DNA from: Mycolicibacterium sp. CH28
GTDB taxonomy: Bacteria > Actinomycetota > Actinomycetes > Mycobacteriales > Mycobacteriaceae
Reading direction: 5' to 3'
Length of the DNA stretch: 64,000 nucleotides
Assembly: GCF_004745805.1 (NCBI RefSeq)
Contig: NZ_SRLQ01000004.1
Coordinates: forward strand, 1 to 64,000
Both the position numbers and the translations under genes were made by a program. Shown here in pieces: positions 45,521-56,054 of this stretch. The notes under the pieces are model-generated. The model did not search any database, was not told the origin of the DNA, and was given only the letters and a program-made list of their open reading frames with translations. Position 1 is the stretch's first letter. Each line of letters starts with the position of its first letter.

Positions 45521-46636
45521 ATGCGCGTCGGCATCCCGACCGAGATCAAGAACAACGAGTACCGCGTCGCCATCACCCCGGCCGGCGTGTCCGAGCTGGT
45601 CCGCCGCGGTCACGAGGTGCTGGTCCAGACCGGTGCCGGCGAAGGATCGGCCATCCAGGACGCCGACTTCAAGGCCGCCGGAGCGCAACTCGTCACCAGC
45701 GCCGACCAGGTGTGGGCCGAAGCCGACCTGCTGCTGAAGGTCAAGGAGCCCATCGAGGCGGAATACGGCCGGATGCGCAAGGGCCAGACCCTGTTCACCT
45801 ACCTTCACCTGGCCGCCTCGCGCCCCTGCACCGATGCCCTGCTGGCATCCGGCACCACCTCGATCGCCTACGAGACCGTGCAGACCGCCGACGGCGCGCT
45901 CCCCCTTCTCGCTCCGATGAGTGAGGTCGCCGGCCGGCTCTCCGCCCAGGTCGGTGCTTACCACCTGATGCGCACCCAGGGCGGTCGCGGCGTACTCATG
46001 GGTGGTGTCCCCGGCGTGGCACCGGCCAAGGTCGTGGTGATCGGTGGCGGGATGGCAGGCGATAACGCCGCCGCCGTTGCCTGGGGCATGGGAGCCCATG
46101 TCACCGTGTTCGATCTCAACGTCAACACCCTGCGCAAGATCGACGCCGAGTACGGCGGGGCCATCGAGACCCGCTACTCCTCACGACTGGACCTCGAGGA
46201 CGCGGTCAAGCAGGCCGACCTGGTCATCGGCGCCGTGCTGGTGCCGGGCGCCAAGGCACCCAAGCTGGTCACCAACGAGACTGTGGCGCAGATGAAGCCG
46301 GGCGCGGTCCTGGTGGACATTGCGATCGACCAGGGTGGCTGCTTCGAGGACTCCAAGCCCACCACCCATGACAACCCGACCTTCACGGTGCACGACGCGG
46401 TGTTCTACTGCGTCGCGAATATGCCCGGCGCGGTCCCGCGGACCTCGACCTACGCGCTGACCAACGCGACCATGCCCTACGTGCTCAAGCTGGCCGACAA
46501 GGGCTGGCAGAGCGCCTGCCAGGCGGACCCGGCATTGGCCAAGGGGTTGTCGACCCACCAGGGCGATCTGCTCTCGGCCGAGGTCGCCCACGATCTCGAC
46601 CTGCCCTACACCGATCCCGCCAGCCTGCTGGCCTGA
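45521..46636 (+). CDS. ald: L-alanine dehydrogenase
   Basis: NAD-dependent interconversion of alanine with pyruvate and ammonia. 371 residues, the same length as the M. tuberculosis enzyme. [34 protein letters not shown] and the NAD loop [28 protein letters not shown] are all in place. AAGGAG upstream sets the ATG at 45521. The 94-base gap to aldR should hold AldR sites; I could not define them convincingly. Confidence 0.96.
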   Translation: MRVGIPTEIKNNEYRVAITPAGVSELVRRGHEVLVQTGAGEGSAIQDADFKAAGAQLVTSADQVWAEADLLLKVKEPIEAEYGRMRKGQTLFTYLHLAASRPCTDALLASGTTSIAYETVQTADGALPLLAPMSEVAGRLSAQVGAYHLMRTQGGRGVLMGGVPGVAPAKVVVIGGGMAGDNAAAVAWGMGAHVTVFDLNVNTLRKIDAEYGGAIETRYSSRLDLEDAVKQADLVIGAVLVPGAKAPKLVTNETVAQMKPGAVLVDIAIDQGGCFEDSKPTTHDNPTFTVHDAVFYCVANMPGAVPRTSTYALTNATMPYVLKLADKGWQSACQADPALAKGLSTHQGDLLSAEVAHDLDLPYTDPASLLA

Positions 46637-46644
46637 GACCCTAT

Positions 46645-46661
46645 GTGAGCCAACGGCTCAC
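46645..46661. terminator. Terminator hairpin after ald
   Basis: GTGAGCC-AAC-GGCTCAC, a perfect 7-bp stem with a 3-base loop starting 8 bases after the ald stop. No T-run, as is common in mycobacteria. Confidence 0.6.
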
Positions 46662-46674
46662 CCCCACACAGCGG

Positions 46675-46702
46675 ACCGGGATAGCTCACCGAGCGTCCCG
46701 GT
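46675..46702. terminator. Second hairpin between ald and the convergent mce operon
   Basis: ACCGGGA (46675-46681) pairs with TCCCGGT (46696-46702); inside the loop GCTC-ACC-GAGC forms a second stem. It lies between the ends of the convergent ald and mceF genes and could stop transcription from both sides. Confidence 0.55.
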
Positions 46703-46789
46703 TCGTTGGCGTTTGGGGCATCACAGCATGCCGCCCGGGCGGTCATCAATCCAGCCCACGTGGCGCCACTCGATCGACGGAGACCGGAT

Positions 46790-48256
46790 CTAGCTGAACG
46801 GCGTCAGCATCGACTGCCACGATTCCCCCGTTTTCCTATCCGCAGCGAGATCGGACTGGACGGAGAGCTTCCCGTCAGGACCGATATACGAGCCAGTCGC
46901 CGGATCGTATTGGGCGGTCGCCATGGGTGGGCTTGGCGGCGGGGATGCCGGTGGCACAGAGCCAGGGTCTGGTGCCGACGTTCTCGGAGCGAGCTGCGGG
47001 ATATCTTGGCCCGACGATGTGGCGTTCGGATCGCCTTTCCAGTTGTAGCCGTCATTGAGCGGCACGTACTGCTCGTCGCTTTCACACATCGCGACCGTGG
47101 GAGCGCGCTTGCCCGGGCGTGTCTCGCACGGAATGTTCCGCGCCCCACGGACATTCTTCTGCGCGTCCTGCGGTATCCGGCAATAAAGGTCGCCGGCCGG
47201 CCGGTCGGGGGCATCCACGTTCGCGGCGGTCCGCCGCTGTTGCGGCGGTAGGAATCCGGTGGTACACGGTGCCGGCAGGTTGACATTCAAGTTGAAGTCC
47301 AGGTAGCTGCCCATATAGTCCTGTTTAGTGCCGTGGTTAGCCACAACCCCACCCTGGACCATCGACACACCCTGTGGGATCAGCACCAGCAACTGCTCCA
47401 GACCGTCGCGGTAGGTGACAGCGACTTGCCCAATGCTGACCAGGTTCGCCAGGATGACGGGGAGCGTTGGCTTGACCCGTTCGATCAGCTGCCGGGCCTG
47501 ATCGGCGGCCTGGCCGCCGGTGTCGATCACAGTGCCCAGCGCGGTGTCGTTATCGCGCAGCTGACCGGTGATATCGGCCAGATGCGCCGCCCACGAGCGG
47601 ATGTCGCCACCGGCTTCGACCTGCGCGTGCAGCAGCGGCCCGGACTGGTCGATCAGCGTCGTGATCGAATCCAGATTCGCGCGGGCATCGATGGCCAACG
47701 CGCTGGATCCCTTGACGATCCGTGACAATTCGGGGCCAAGCCCACCGACCGCGGTGTATGACTCGTCGATTGCGGTCTTGAGGTTCTCGTGGGGAATCGC
47801 CCGCAAGCCTCGATCAGCGGCATCGAGCAATGCGTCGACCGGGGGCGGCACCGAGGTGTCCGCCAACGGGATGACATCGCCGTCGCGCAGTGGTTCGGAA
47901 GCACCCGCACGAGGGGTGAGCGCCACGTACTGTTCGCCAACAGCGGACTGGCTATGCACTGCCGCAACAAGATTGGACGGGATATCAATGCCGGATTTCA
48001 AGGACAGCTCCGCCGACACCCGTCCGTCTGCGGTGAGTCGGACCGCGGTCACCTTGCCGACCTGAGTGCCCCGATAGGTGATGTTTCCGCCCGCATACAG
48101 GCCACCCGATTGCGGCAACTCCATGGTCACCGAGTAGCGCCCGACGCCGAACATCGCCGGCACCTTGATATAGCCGAACACCATGATGGCCCCCGCGACC
48201 AGTGAGATGACGGCGAAGATCGCAAGCTGGATGAGAATGCGTCGGCTGAAATGCAT
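46790..48256 (-). CDS. mceF: Mce-family protein MceF
   Basis: A 488-residue MCE protein, sixth of the operon. One N-terminal transmembrane helix (about 9-31), the MCE/MlaD domain (about 40-120; [29 protein letters not shown]), a helical region, and a long polar Pro/Ser-rich tail (about 370-480). Mce proteins form a tube between the inner membrane and the mycobacterial outer layer for lipid import. ATG start; one base separates it from the mceE stop. Confidence 0.92.
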   Translation of the reverse strand: MHFSRRILIQLAIFAVISLVAGAIMVFGYIKVPAMFGVGRYSVTMELPQSGGLYAGGNITYRGTQVGKVTAVRLTADGRVSAELSLKSGIDIPSNLVAAVHSQSAVGEQYVALTPRAGASEPLRDGDVIPLADTSVPPPVDALLDAADRGLRAIPHENLKTAIDESYTAVGGLGPELSRIVKGSSALAIDARANLDSITTLIDQSGPLLHAQVEAGGDIRSWAAHLADITGQLRDNDTALGTVIDTGGQAADQARQLIERVKPTLPVILANLVSIGQVAVTYRDGLEQLLVLIPQGVSMVQGGVVANHGTKQDYMGSYLDFNLNVNLPAPCTTGFLPPQQRRTAANVDAPDRPAGDLYCRIPQDAQKNVRGARNIPCETRPGKRAPTVAMCESDEQYVPLNDGYNWKGDPNATSSGQDIPQLAPRTSAPDPGSVPPASPPPSPPMATAQYDPATGSYIGPDGKLSVQSDLAADRKTGESWQSMLTPFS

Positions 48257-48257
48257 G

Positions 48258-49397
48258 TCAGCGTCCCTGGTCGAAGTGGTAGGGAACGACCAGCGGATTG
48301 ACCGCGGTGTAAGGACTTGGCATCTGGCCGATCGTGCGGCCCCACTGCATTTCGAGTTCGGTAAGCGAACCTTCGAACCTGGTCCCGGTCAGCAGACCCG
48401 CGTCCAGGCGGCTCAAGGTGAGGTCGATGACCGCCGTCAGGTTGCCGTAGTCGCCGCGGAACCAGTTTTCCAACGTGTCGGCGGGGAACGGATAGGTCGC
48501 CAAGAGCCCGAGGGAACGAGTCAGGGCGGGCCCGGCATCAGCGAGCGACTTGATCACCGGGCCGATCGCTTTGAGCTCTTTGATCAGGCTGTCCTTGGTT
48601 TGGTGCAGCGAATCGGCGGCGAGCGCGCTGAATTGCCCGAGTTTGTCCACGGCGTCGACGAGGTGCCCCCGTTCGTTGCTGAGCACCGCCAACGCATCCG
48701 GAATGGTGGTCAGCGCCCGATCCAGCACCGGCTTGTCAGCGGCGAACTTCCCGACCAGACGATTGAGGCTGTCGGTGGCGTCGATGATGTCGGCCGTTTG
48801 GTCGTTGATGTTGGTGAAGAATACGTTCAGCTGCTCGATGAGGCTGCGGAGATCCTGCTCCCGACCGCGGAAGGCCGTGCTGAAGGCCTCGACGATGTCC
48901 TGCACTCGCCCCACCCCGCCCCCGTTGAGCAGCAGGGATACCGCGGCCAACGTCTGCTCGGTCGAGGGATAGGCGCCGGCGTTGGCTAGCGGGATCAGCG
49001 AGCCCTCCCGGAGGTGACCCTGCGGTGCGGTACTCGTCGGCGCCGCCAGTTCGACGTGGAGCGAGCCAAAGAGGCTGGTCTGGCCGATGGTCGCGGTCGC
49101 ATTAGCAGGTAGGTTGACCGCACCGTCGAGACGCATCGTCAGTAGTGCGTGCCAACCCTGGCGTTCAATCTTGGTGACCGTGCCGACGTTGACGTCATTC
49201 ACTCGGACCCGCGAATTCTCCTGAATATTGCTCACATCGGGCATCTGGGCCTGCACGACAAAGGAATCGGGCCCGGCGCCCTGGGTACCCGGTAGCGGCA
49301 ACGAATTCAATCCTCGCCACCCGCATCCAGATAACGCGACGATGAGTACCGCCACCGTGAGAGTGAGCGCGGCACGGCGCTGCATCAGCGACGTCAC
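48258..49397 (-). CDS. mceE: Mce-family lipoprotein MceE (LprK-like)
   Basis: A 379-residue protein with a lipoprotein signal ending in ALSGC (lipid-modified Cys25), then the MCE domain (QAQMPDVSNIQENSRVRVNDVNVGTV) and the helical Mce tail. In every complete mce operon the fifth gene encodes the lipoprotein. GTG start overlaps the mceD stop; an internal ATG four codons later (MQRRAAL) is an alternative. Confidence 0.92.
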   Translation of the reverse strand: MTSLMQRRAALTLTVAVLIVALSGCGWRGLNSLPLPGTQGAGPDSFVVQAQMPDVSNIQENSRVRVNDVNVGTVTKIERQGWHALLTMRLDGAVNLPANATATIGQTSLFGSLHVELAAPTSTAPQGHLREGSLIPLANAGAYPSTEQTLAAVSLLLNGGGVGRVQDIVEAFSTAFRGREQDLRSLIEQLNVFFTNINDQTADIIDATDSLNRLVGKFAADKPVLDRALTTIPDALAVLSNERGHLVDAVDKLGQFSALAADSLHQTKDSLIKELKAIGPVIKSLADAGPALTRSLGLLATYPFPADTLENWFRGDYGNLTAVIDLTLSRLDAGLLTGTRFEGSLTELEMQWGRTIGQMPSPYTAVNPLVVPYHFDQGR

Positions 49398-50719
49398 GAT
49401 CCACCCCCCGGTGCCACCATCAGTCCGGCGAGGCCTGTGCTGGAGTCGGTTGGCTTGCGATCGGCCGGATTGGTATCCGTCGGCGGGGACTCGGCGGCAG
49501 GGTTACTGGGGGTCTGTGCTGGTGGCGCCGGCGCTGCGGGCGGTACGAAGTCCGGTCGCAGCCAATCTTCGCTGTAGGTAACCTCGTTGGGCCTGGCTTG
49601 CGCCCCGACACCCATATTGAATCCGAGCGGAAGGAGGTTGTTGTACTGCCGGTTCTTGATGATCGGCGCCAAATACTGCACACACAGTTTCGCCGATTGC
49701 TCGGCACCAAGCCGGGAAGCCGCCTGAATGGCTCCACAGATGAAGTTGATCGGATTGCTGAAGTTCGTTCCGGCGAGGACCCCGGTCACCGCGCCCTGTG
49801 CGGGTTGATAGATGTTGACGTAGTTGCTCAAGGTCGTCGGCATCAGATGCAGCGCCTGCTTGATGTCGTCGATGCTCTCACCGAGTGCGCCGGCCACCTC
49901 GGACACCTTGTCCGACGTGATTCCTACTGCTTCGCGGTTGGCGGCCACGAAGCTCTGCACATCACCGACAGCGGCGCGCAGGTCGCTGACCGCGCGGCCG
50001 ACTTCGTCTGGGTCATTGGACAGCAGCGCCGTGACCGCAGCGAAATTCGCGTTGAGTGATCGCATCAGATCGGTGCTGTCGTGCAGTGCTGACACCAGAA
50101 TCGCGAGGTTACGCACGGCGCCGAAGATGTCCCCCGAATGATCGCCCAGAATCGACAGGGACTGCGACAGTTTCTTGACGGTGTCGCGGATGCTGGCGCC
50201 CTGGCCGCGCACGTTGTCGGCGACGGTGTTGACGAACGCGCCCAGCGTGGACACCCCCCCAGGCTCGGCTGGCTGCAGTGTCTGGGTCAACCGCTGTAGC
50301 TGGGTACGCAGATCGTCCCACTCCACCGGAACCGACGTCCGCTCCAGCGGGATCACCGCGTTGTTCGGCAGCCGGGCTCCCCCGGTGTACGCGGGTGTGA
50401 GTTGGATCGCCCGCGCTGTCACCAATGATGGTGACAGCACCACTGCTCGCGCGGTCGCAGGCACGGCGTACTTGTCGTCGATCCAGAACGTGATCTTCGC
50501 TCGTTGCGGTTGCGGCTCGATCGTTTCGATCTCTCCGACCGGAACGCCAAGGATGCGAACCTGATCGCCGGGATACAGTCCGGTGCTGCTTTCGAAGAAC
50601 GCGGTCAGGCGCGTCTTGCCGATAGCACCACTTGACCGCAGGGCGACGAACAGGCTCAGCGCCATCACCGACACCAGGACCAAGGCCAGCGCGGTCCGCG
50701 CTGCGCGCCGACGGGTCAT
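49394..50719 (-). CDS. mceD: Mce-family protein MceD
   Basis: A 441-residue MCE protein: N-terminal helix (about 9-28), MCE domain (LTAFFESSTGLYPGDQVRILGVPVGEI), helical tail with NYVNIYQPAQGAVTG and a Pro/Thr-rich C-terminus. ATG at 50719 overlaps the mceC stop by 4 bases. Confidence 0.92.
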   Translation of the reverse strand: MTRRRAARTALALVLVSVMALSLFVALRSSGAIGKTRLTAFFESSTGLYPGDQVRILGVPVGEIETIEPQPQRAKITFWIDDKYAVPATARAVVLSPSLVTARAIQLTPAYTGGARLPNNAVIPLERTSVPVEWDDLRTQLQRLTQTLQPAEPGGVSTLGAFVNTVADNVRGQGASIRDTVKKLSQSLSILGDHSGDIFGAVRNLAILVSALHDSTDLMRSLNANFAAVTALLSNDPDEVGRAVSDLRAAVGDVQSFVAANREAVGITSDKVSEVAGALGESIDDIKQALHLMPTTLSNYVNIYQPAQGAVTGVLAGTNFSNPINFICGAIQAASRLGAEQSAKLCVQYLAPIIKNRQYNNLLPLGFNMGVGAQARPNEVTYSEDWLRPDFVPPAAPAPPAQTPSNPAAESPPTDTNPADRKPTDSSTGLAGLMVAPGGGS

Positions 50720-52026
50720 GAGCCCGCTCCACCGGCCGCCGGAACCTCACCCGGGGCTCCAGCCAGCACTGGTGACGGTGCCGTGGTCGCTTCGAATCCC
50801 GGCTCCGGAACCGTCGGAATCGGCGGGCCCGGCGGCGGACCACCCGGCGGCGGCGCTGGCAGCGGCTCCCGGTACGGGTACCGCGGGTCACCAGGCTTGC
50901 CGGTAATCGCATCCGGCAAAGTGAGATTCGGTTCACCGCCCTGTCCGGTCCGTGGGTACGGGACCGGGAGCGCCGGGGTGCCGGGTTGGCCGGTCTGCGG
51001 ATCCGTTAACTCCGACGGAAGCTTCACGTTCGGGTCCAGGCCCAGATCGGAGAAGGCCGCGTCGACGAAGGGCTGTATGAACTGGCCGGGAAGCAGGTTG
51101 GCCACATAGGCGTTGAAGAACGGGCCCGACGATACCGACTCCCCCAGCGACATCGCGTAGCTGTTCAGACGTTTGATCGATTCCTGGATGCGCTGTTTGC
51201 GATTGGCCACGATGGTCAGCACGCCGTTGAGCTTGTCGAGCGCCAGCCGCATCTGCTGCCGATTGTCGGCAACAAATCCCGACAGCTGTTGTGCCAATGC
51301 CGATACGTGACCTGACACCGCGTCGAGGGCCGAACTCTGCGTCCGAAGCTGGGCAAGCAGCGCGTTAGAGTCGGCGATCAGATTCACGACCTGGTCGCTG
51401 CGATCGGCAAGCACCTTGGTGGCCTTGTCGGCGTTATCGAGCAGATTACGCAAGTGCTGGTCACGAGTATTGAGCGACTGCGAGAACCGCGACAGGCTCT
51501 GTACAGCCACCTGTAGCTGCGGCGGGGTATCGGCGAAGGCGTCGGCCAGTGTGGAAAGCGACTGCGAGAGTTGGTCGGTATCGAGCTGGCTCACGGTGGT
51601 CGACAGATCCCCCAGGGCATCGCCGAGTTGATACGGGGAGGTGGTGTGTTCCACCGGGACCGGCCCCGACAGAGCCTTGTCTCCTCGTGGCGTGACTTCC
51701 AGAATCTTGGCACCCATAAGGCTTTTTGTCTTGATCGCAGCCTCGGTCCGGTCACCGAGCGGAATGTCGTTGCGGATCTTGAACGTCACCAGAACCTGGG
51801 ATCCGTCGAGGGCAATATTAGTTACGCCGCCGACCTGGTAGCCGGAGATCTGGACGGCGGCGCCTCGCGACAGGCCGCCTGCCTCAGCGAAGTAGGCCGA
51901 ATACTCGGTGTCCGAATGCACCAGCGGCAGGTTGTTGTATTGCAGCACCAGCAGCACCGCCCCCGCGGTCAGCGCCAGACCAGCTACACCCACCATCACG
52001 GGGTTGCGTTCACTGAAATACTTCAT
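50716..52026 (-). CDS. mceC: Mce-family protein MceC
   Basis: A 436-residue MCE protein. N-terminal helix (about 9-28), MCE domain (YSAYFAEAGGLSRGAAVQISGYQVGGV), helical region, then an extreme proline-rich C-terminus (about 335-430). The ATG at 52026 overlaps the mceB stop (ATGA); a start four codons upstream is less likely. Confidence 0.92.
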   Translation of the reverse strand: MKYFSERNPVMVGVAGLALTAGAVLLVLQYNNLPLVHSDTEYSAYFAEAGGLSRGAAVQISGYQVGGVTNIALDGSQVLVTFKIRNDIPLGDRTEAAIKTKSLMGAKILEVTPRGDKALSGPVPVEHTTSPYQLGDALGDLSTTVSQLDTDQLSQSLSTLADAFADTPPQLQVAVQSLSRFSQSLNTRDQHLRNLLDNADKATKVLADRSDQVVNLIADSNALLAQLRTQSSALDAVSGHVSALAQQLSGFVADNRQQMRLALDKLNGVLTIVANRKQRIQESIKRLNSYAMSLGESVSSGPFFNAYVANLLPGQFIQPFVDAAFSDLGLDPNVKLPSELTDPQTGQPGTPALPVPYPRTGQGGEPNLTLPDAITGKPGDPRYPYREPLPAPPPGGPPPGPPIPTVPEPGFEATTAPSPVLAGAPGEVPAAGGAGS

Positions 52027-53051
52027 TTGGGCGCACACCGTCCCGTGTCCTGGCCAGCCACCTTCACGTACACGGGTTGACCGCCCTTACCGTTGAGTTT
52101 GAGAACCACGTCGCACATGTAGAAGCTGAAGTAGTCGCCGTAGAGCCCCTGGCGGCCCAACAACCTGTACTTGTCGGGCAGCGAGTTGAGCAAATTGTCG
52201 AAATAGTCGTGGTCGGAGAGCACCAGACTTGCAGCCCTATCCGATTGGGTGACAATTTCTTTCAGTGGCTCCCGACCCTGCGAGAGCACGTCTGACGTCG
52301 TTGCGGCCGCTGCGTCAGCGTAGGCCAGACCGGTGGCGATCTCCGATTTGTGATCGGCGAGCCCCTTGACCAACTCCGAGAGTGAACTGACCGCCTTGTC
52401 GAATTGTCCACTTTGATCGCCCAGCGATCCGAGTACGACGTTGAGGTTGTCGATAACCTGGCCGATCAGCTCATCTCGATCCGCTAACGTGCCGCTAACT
52501 GCGGCGGTCTGAGCTAGGAATGAGCCGATGGTGGCACCTTGGCCTTGAAAAGCTGAGACCAATTGCCCAGTAAGCGCATTGACCTGGTCGGGGTCGAGCG
52601 CACGGAACAGCGGGCGGAACCCTCCGGTGAGCGCATCGAGGTCCAGGGCTGGTGCGGTCTGTGCCAGCGGGATCATCTCGCCGGGCCGCATTACCTGGGT
52701 ACCGCCCGTGCCCTCCTCCAAGGCCAGATACCGGCCACCGATCAGGTTGTCGTAGCGAATGACCGCTCGGGCACCTTTAGTCAGAACCACCGACGGGTCG
52801 ATCGCAAACCCCACATCGACGGTGGCCTGCGATCCCAGCTCAATCGATTTGACCTTGCCAACCTCCACGCCCCCGATTCGGACGAAGTCACCTTCGGCAA
52901 GTCCACTGATGTTGCTGAACTGCGCCGTGTAGGAGACGTCGTCATCGAACCGCAGCTGGGCGAAAATCGCCAGCAGTGCGACGACGCCGAACAAGCAGAC
53001 CACGACGAAGATCGAGAAGCGCCACAGAGCGCCGGCGAGGGATCCTCTCAC
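52023..53051 (-). CDS. mceB: Mce-family protein MceB
   Basis: A 342-residue MCE protein with one transmembrane helix (about 10-32), MCE domain (YTAQFSNISGLAEGDFVRIGGVEVGKV) and a helical tail without a proline-rich extension, ending in two cysteines (YMCDVV and GRCAPK) typical of MceB. GTG start, 28 bases after mceA, the largest gap in the operon. Confidence 0.92.
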   Translation of the reverse strand: MRGSLAGALWRFSIFVVVCLFGVVALLAIFAQLRFDDDVSYTAQFSNISGLAEGDFVRIGGVEVGKVKSIELGSQATVDVGFAIDPSVVLTKGARAVIRYDNLIGGRYLALEEGTGGTQVMRPGEMIPLAQTAPALDLDALTGGFRPLFRALDPDQVNALTGQLVSAFQGQGATIGSFLAQTAAVSGTLADRDELIGQVIDNLNVVLGSLGDQSGQFDKAVSSLSELVKGLADHKSEIATGLAYADAAAATTSDVLSQGREPLKEIVTQSDRAASLVLSDHDYFDNLLNSLPDKYRLLGRQGLYGDYFSFYMCDVVLKLNGKGGQPVYVKVAGQDTGRCAPK

Positions 53052-53079
53052 TGCAGCATCTCCTTTGCGGTTCGGCGAG

Positions 53080-54438
53080 TCACGGTGTTGGCGGGGTGGT
53101 GTCGGCTCGCGGCGGCGCGGACGGAAGTCCCGGCCACAATGGCACTCCGCCGGGTCCGTAGAGCGATGCTCCGTACGGAGGCGCTCCCGGGTACGGGATC
53201 GGGCCTGGCGCGGGCCCCGGCAGACACTGGCGGATACTCGGCGGCTCGGGGACTGCGCGCGTCACCGGCAGGTAATTGGCGTAGCAGGGATGTGCGATAC
53301 CCGGATTCGGCCTGATATCGAGGCCGGTTCCCCACCCGGTGTTGGTGACGAGCTGGCGCACCGGGAACGCCTTGGTGGCATCGGGTAGCGAGCCACAGCT
53401 GGGCTTTCCACCCGGCCCGCCCTTAGCGCCCACGATGGGAAGATTGTCGGGGAACACGTAGGGGTCGTCGCCCATCAAGATGGCCGCGTCGGCCACGTAC
53501 GTGCGCCCGTTGCCGCCGACCGCGGCCCGTCCACCGTTATCGAGCCACCAGTTCGCCCCGACCAACATGCACGTGTAGGTGGGGTTGTAGTTGAGCAGCA
53601 GTGCCGTCGTCGGTTCCAGGGTGTTGATGGCGTCGATGAAGTTCTTCTGGTTCGGCGCCATGAAATCGACACCCGCCTGAGCAAATCCGATCGTATTGAG
53701 CAGCAGGGCATCCAAGGCAGCGGCGTGGCCTGTGATGGTTGTGCTAGTGGTGCTGGCCGAGTCGAGCACGGACAGGATGTTCTGCGCTGCCGAATCGTAG
53801 ACATCGGCGAAGTCCTTGAATTCCCGCCAGTTCCGTTGCATCGTCGTGCTGCGGGGATTGACCGCCAGCAGCACCTGGTTGGCATCGGTGATCGACTGAC
53901 CGATGCGTTCGCCCTGGCCGCGGAATCCCTCCGATAACGCCGTCAACACGGCGTTGAGCTTCGCCGGATCGATCTGGTCGAGAAGACCCACCAGATTCTG
54001 GAACACCGTGTTCACCTCGGTGGTGACATTGCGTGATTGAAGTACAGCGCCAGCCGAAAGGCGTTTCGCACTGGGATGATCCGGATAGATCAAGTCAACG
54101 TATTTGGCACCGAAGATGGTGGTTGCCCGTATCTGTGCACCTACGTTGGCCGGGATGTAGTCGATCTGGTCGGGAGAGATGTCCAGCTTGATACTGACGG
54201 GATCGCCGGAGCCCCTGATGGCGGCAACCTGCCCCACCTGGACCCCGTTCATCATCACCTTGCCGCCCGATTCCATGATCAGGCCAGCCCGGTCGGATGT
54301 CAGCGTCACCGGCACATAGCGGGTGAACGAGCCGGTGTAGAGGCCCGCGGTCAACGCGACCATGCCGATCAGCGTGACGATGAGGATGAGGGTCCACCAC
54401 GCCGGATGGATTCGACGTTCCCCTGCTCTAGGCTCCAT
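53080..54438 (-). CDS. mceA: Mce-family protein MceA
   Basis: A 452-residue MCE protein. N-terminal helix (about 14-35), MCE domain (VPVTLTSDRAGLIMESGGKVMMNGVQVGQV), helical region and a Pro/Gly-rich C-terminus with conserved cysteines (TYTCML, KPSCGSLP, AHPCYANYLP). It starts 3 bases after the yrbEB stop. Confidence 0.92.
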   Translation of the reverse strand: MEPRAGERRIHPAWWTLILIVTLIGMVALTAGLYTGSFTRYVPVTLTSDRAGLIMESGGKVMMNGVQVGQVAAIRGSGDPVSIKLDISPDQIDYIPANVGAQIRATTIFGAKYVDLIYPDHPSAKRLSAGAVLQSRNVTTEVNTVFQNLVGLLDQIDPAKLNAVLTALSEGFRGQGERIGQSITDANQVLLAVNPRSTTMQRNWREFKDFADVYDSAAQNILSVLDSASTTSTTITGHAAALDALLLNTIGFAQAGVDFMAPNQKNFIDAINTLEPTTALLLNYNPTYTCMLVGANWWLDNGGRAAVGGNGRTYVADAAILMGDDPYVFPDNLPIVGAKGGPGGKPSCGSLPDATKAFPVRQLVTNTGWGTGLDIRPNPGIAHPCYANYLPVTRAVPEPPSIRQCLPGPAPGPIPYPGAPPYGASLYGPGGVPLWPGLPSAPPRADTTPPTP

Positions 54439-54441
54439 GAC

Positions 54442-55293
54442 CTACGACGCCAAATGGAAGTTGCCGGAATGGCCATACACCGCCAGGGACACCAACAAAC
54501 TCACGGTCACAGCCGAGACCAACGAAGCTCGAACAGCCCGTCCGACGGCTTCGCCAACCCCGGCAGGCCCACCGGAAGCGGTGTAGCCGTAGTAGGTATG
54601 GACGAGCATGATCACGATCGCCATCGAGATCGCCTGGACGAACGACCACAGCAGGTCGGTCGGGATCAGGAAGGTATTGAAATAATGGTCATAGACACCG
54701 GTGGATTGTCCGTAGACCATGGTTGTTCCGAGCCGTGCCGCCAAGAATGACATCAGCACGGCAATGCAGTACAGCGGGATCACCACGATCACCCCCGTGA
54801 GTACACGCGTCGAGGCCAAGTAGGCCACCGATCGGATGCCCATCACTTCCAGCGCGTCGATCTCCTCCGAAATCCGCATCGCACCGATCTGGGCAGTCGC
54901 GCCGGCACCGATAGTTGCTGCCAGCGCGATGCCCGCGGTCACCGGCGCGATGATTCGCACGTTGACGTAGGCCGAGATGAAACCCGTCAACGCCTCGACA
55001 CCAATCCCGGCGAGTTGGTTGTAGCCCTGCACCGCAATCAGCGCCCCCGCCGAAAGGGTCAAGAAGCCGACGACGACTATCGTTCCGCCGATCAACGCCA
55101 ACGCACCTGTGCCCAAGCTCATTTGGGCGATAAGGCGGACGATCTCAGCCTTGTAGTGGACGAGCGCGATGCCAATCGAACGAATGGTCTGGCCGTAGAA
55201 CTGGGTCTGACGGCCGACCCGGTTCCATCCGTCGACCCAACCGTCTACGTAGCGGCGCCACCACGAGATGGACGGACGTGCGGTGACGGTCAT
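54442..55293 (-). CDS. yrbEB: YrbE-type (MlaE) ABC permease B
   Basis: A 283-residue permease with about five or six transmembrane helices and the MlaE motif of the coupling helix (RISEEIDALEVMGIRSVAYLASTRVLTGV). With YrbEA it forms the membrane channel of the Mce importer; the shared ATPase MceG is not encoded here. The ATG overlaps the yrbEA stop (ATGA). The C-terminus ends in GYTASGGPAGVGEAVGRAVR. Confidence 0.92.
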   Translation of the reverse strand: MTVTARPSISWWRRYVDGWVDGWNRVGRQTQFYGQTIRSIGIALVHYKAEIVRLIAQMSLGTGALALIGGTIVVVGFLTLSAGALIAVQGYNQLAGIGVEALTGFISAYVNVRIIAPVTAGIALAATIGAGATAQIGAMRISEEIDALEVMGIRSVAYLASTRVLTGVIVVIPLYCIAVLMSFLAARLGTTMVYGQSTGVYDHYFNTFLIPTDLLWSFVQAISMAIVIMLVHTYYGYTASGGPAGVGEAVGRAVRASLVSAVTVSLLVSLAVYGHSGNFHLAS

Positions 55294-56054
55294 TGCGGGC
55301 CTCCGAATTGGACGGCGGTGATGATCAGATTGATCACGTACAGCGCCACGAACGAATACACGACGGTCTCGTTGACTGCGTTGCCGACGCCGGCAGGACC
55401 TCCGCCCACCGAGATGCCCTTGTAGCAACCGATCAGGCTTGCGGCCAGGCCGAACAGACCGGCTTTGATGAACGAGATGACGACGTCCTTGACGCCGGTC
55501 AACAACGTCAGACCCGCCACGAACGCACCGGGCGTCACGTGTTGCACATACACCGAGAAGAAGAACGATCCCACCAATGTCGACAGCGAGACGATTGCCG
55601 ACAACAGCAGCGCCACTACGCAAGCGGCGAGGACTCGCGGTACCACCAGCGACTGGATCGGATTGATACCCAGCACCTTTAGCGCGTCGAGCTCTTCCCG
55701 GATGGTGCGAGCGCCCAGGTCTGCGCAGATCGCGGTGGCAGCCGCACCGGCGACCACCAAAACTGTGACGATCGGCCCGAGCTGTGCCAGTGAGATGCCG
55801 GCACCAGTACCGGCGAAATCGGCGGCACCAAAATCAAACAGCAAAACGTTGAGGGTGAAGGCCGCAAGTACCGTAAAAGGGATGGCTAACAGCAGAGACG
55901 GGACGATCGACACGCGAGTGATGAACCAGCACTGCAAGACGAACTCACGCCAGGCGAACGGCCGGCTCGGAATCGTTATCAGGGTGTCCAACGCCATCGC
56001 GTAGAACTCGCCGACTCCACGTAGCGGCTTGAGGTAATCGGAGCGGGACGGCAT
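55290..56054 (-). CDS. yrbEA: YrbE-type (MlaE) ABC permease A
   Basis: A 254-residue permease with the MlaE coupling motif (RTIREELDALKVLGINPIQSLVVPRVLA) and the C-terminal GGGPAGVGNAVNETVVYSF. The ATG at 56054 (MPSRSDYLKPLRGVGEF) is the most family-like start, though no good ribosome binding site precedes it; the frame extends 32 codons upstream. First gene of the eight-gene mce operon. Confidence 0.9.
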   Translation of the reverse strand: MPSRSDYLKPLRGVGEFYAMALDTLITIPSRPFAWREFVLQCWFITRVSIVPSLLLAIPFTVLAAFTLNVLLFDFGAADFAGTGAGISLAQLGPIVTVLVVAGAAATAICADLGARTIREELDALKVLGINPIQSLVVPRVLAACVVALLLSAIVSLSTLVGSFFFSVYVQHVTPGAFVAGLTLLTGVKDVVISFIKAGLFGLAASLIGCYKGISVGGGPAGVGNAVNETVVYSFVALYVINLIITAVQFGGPQ

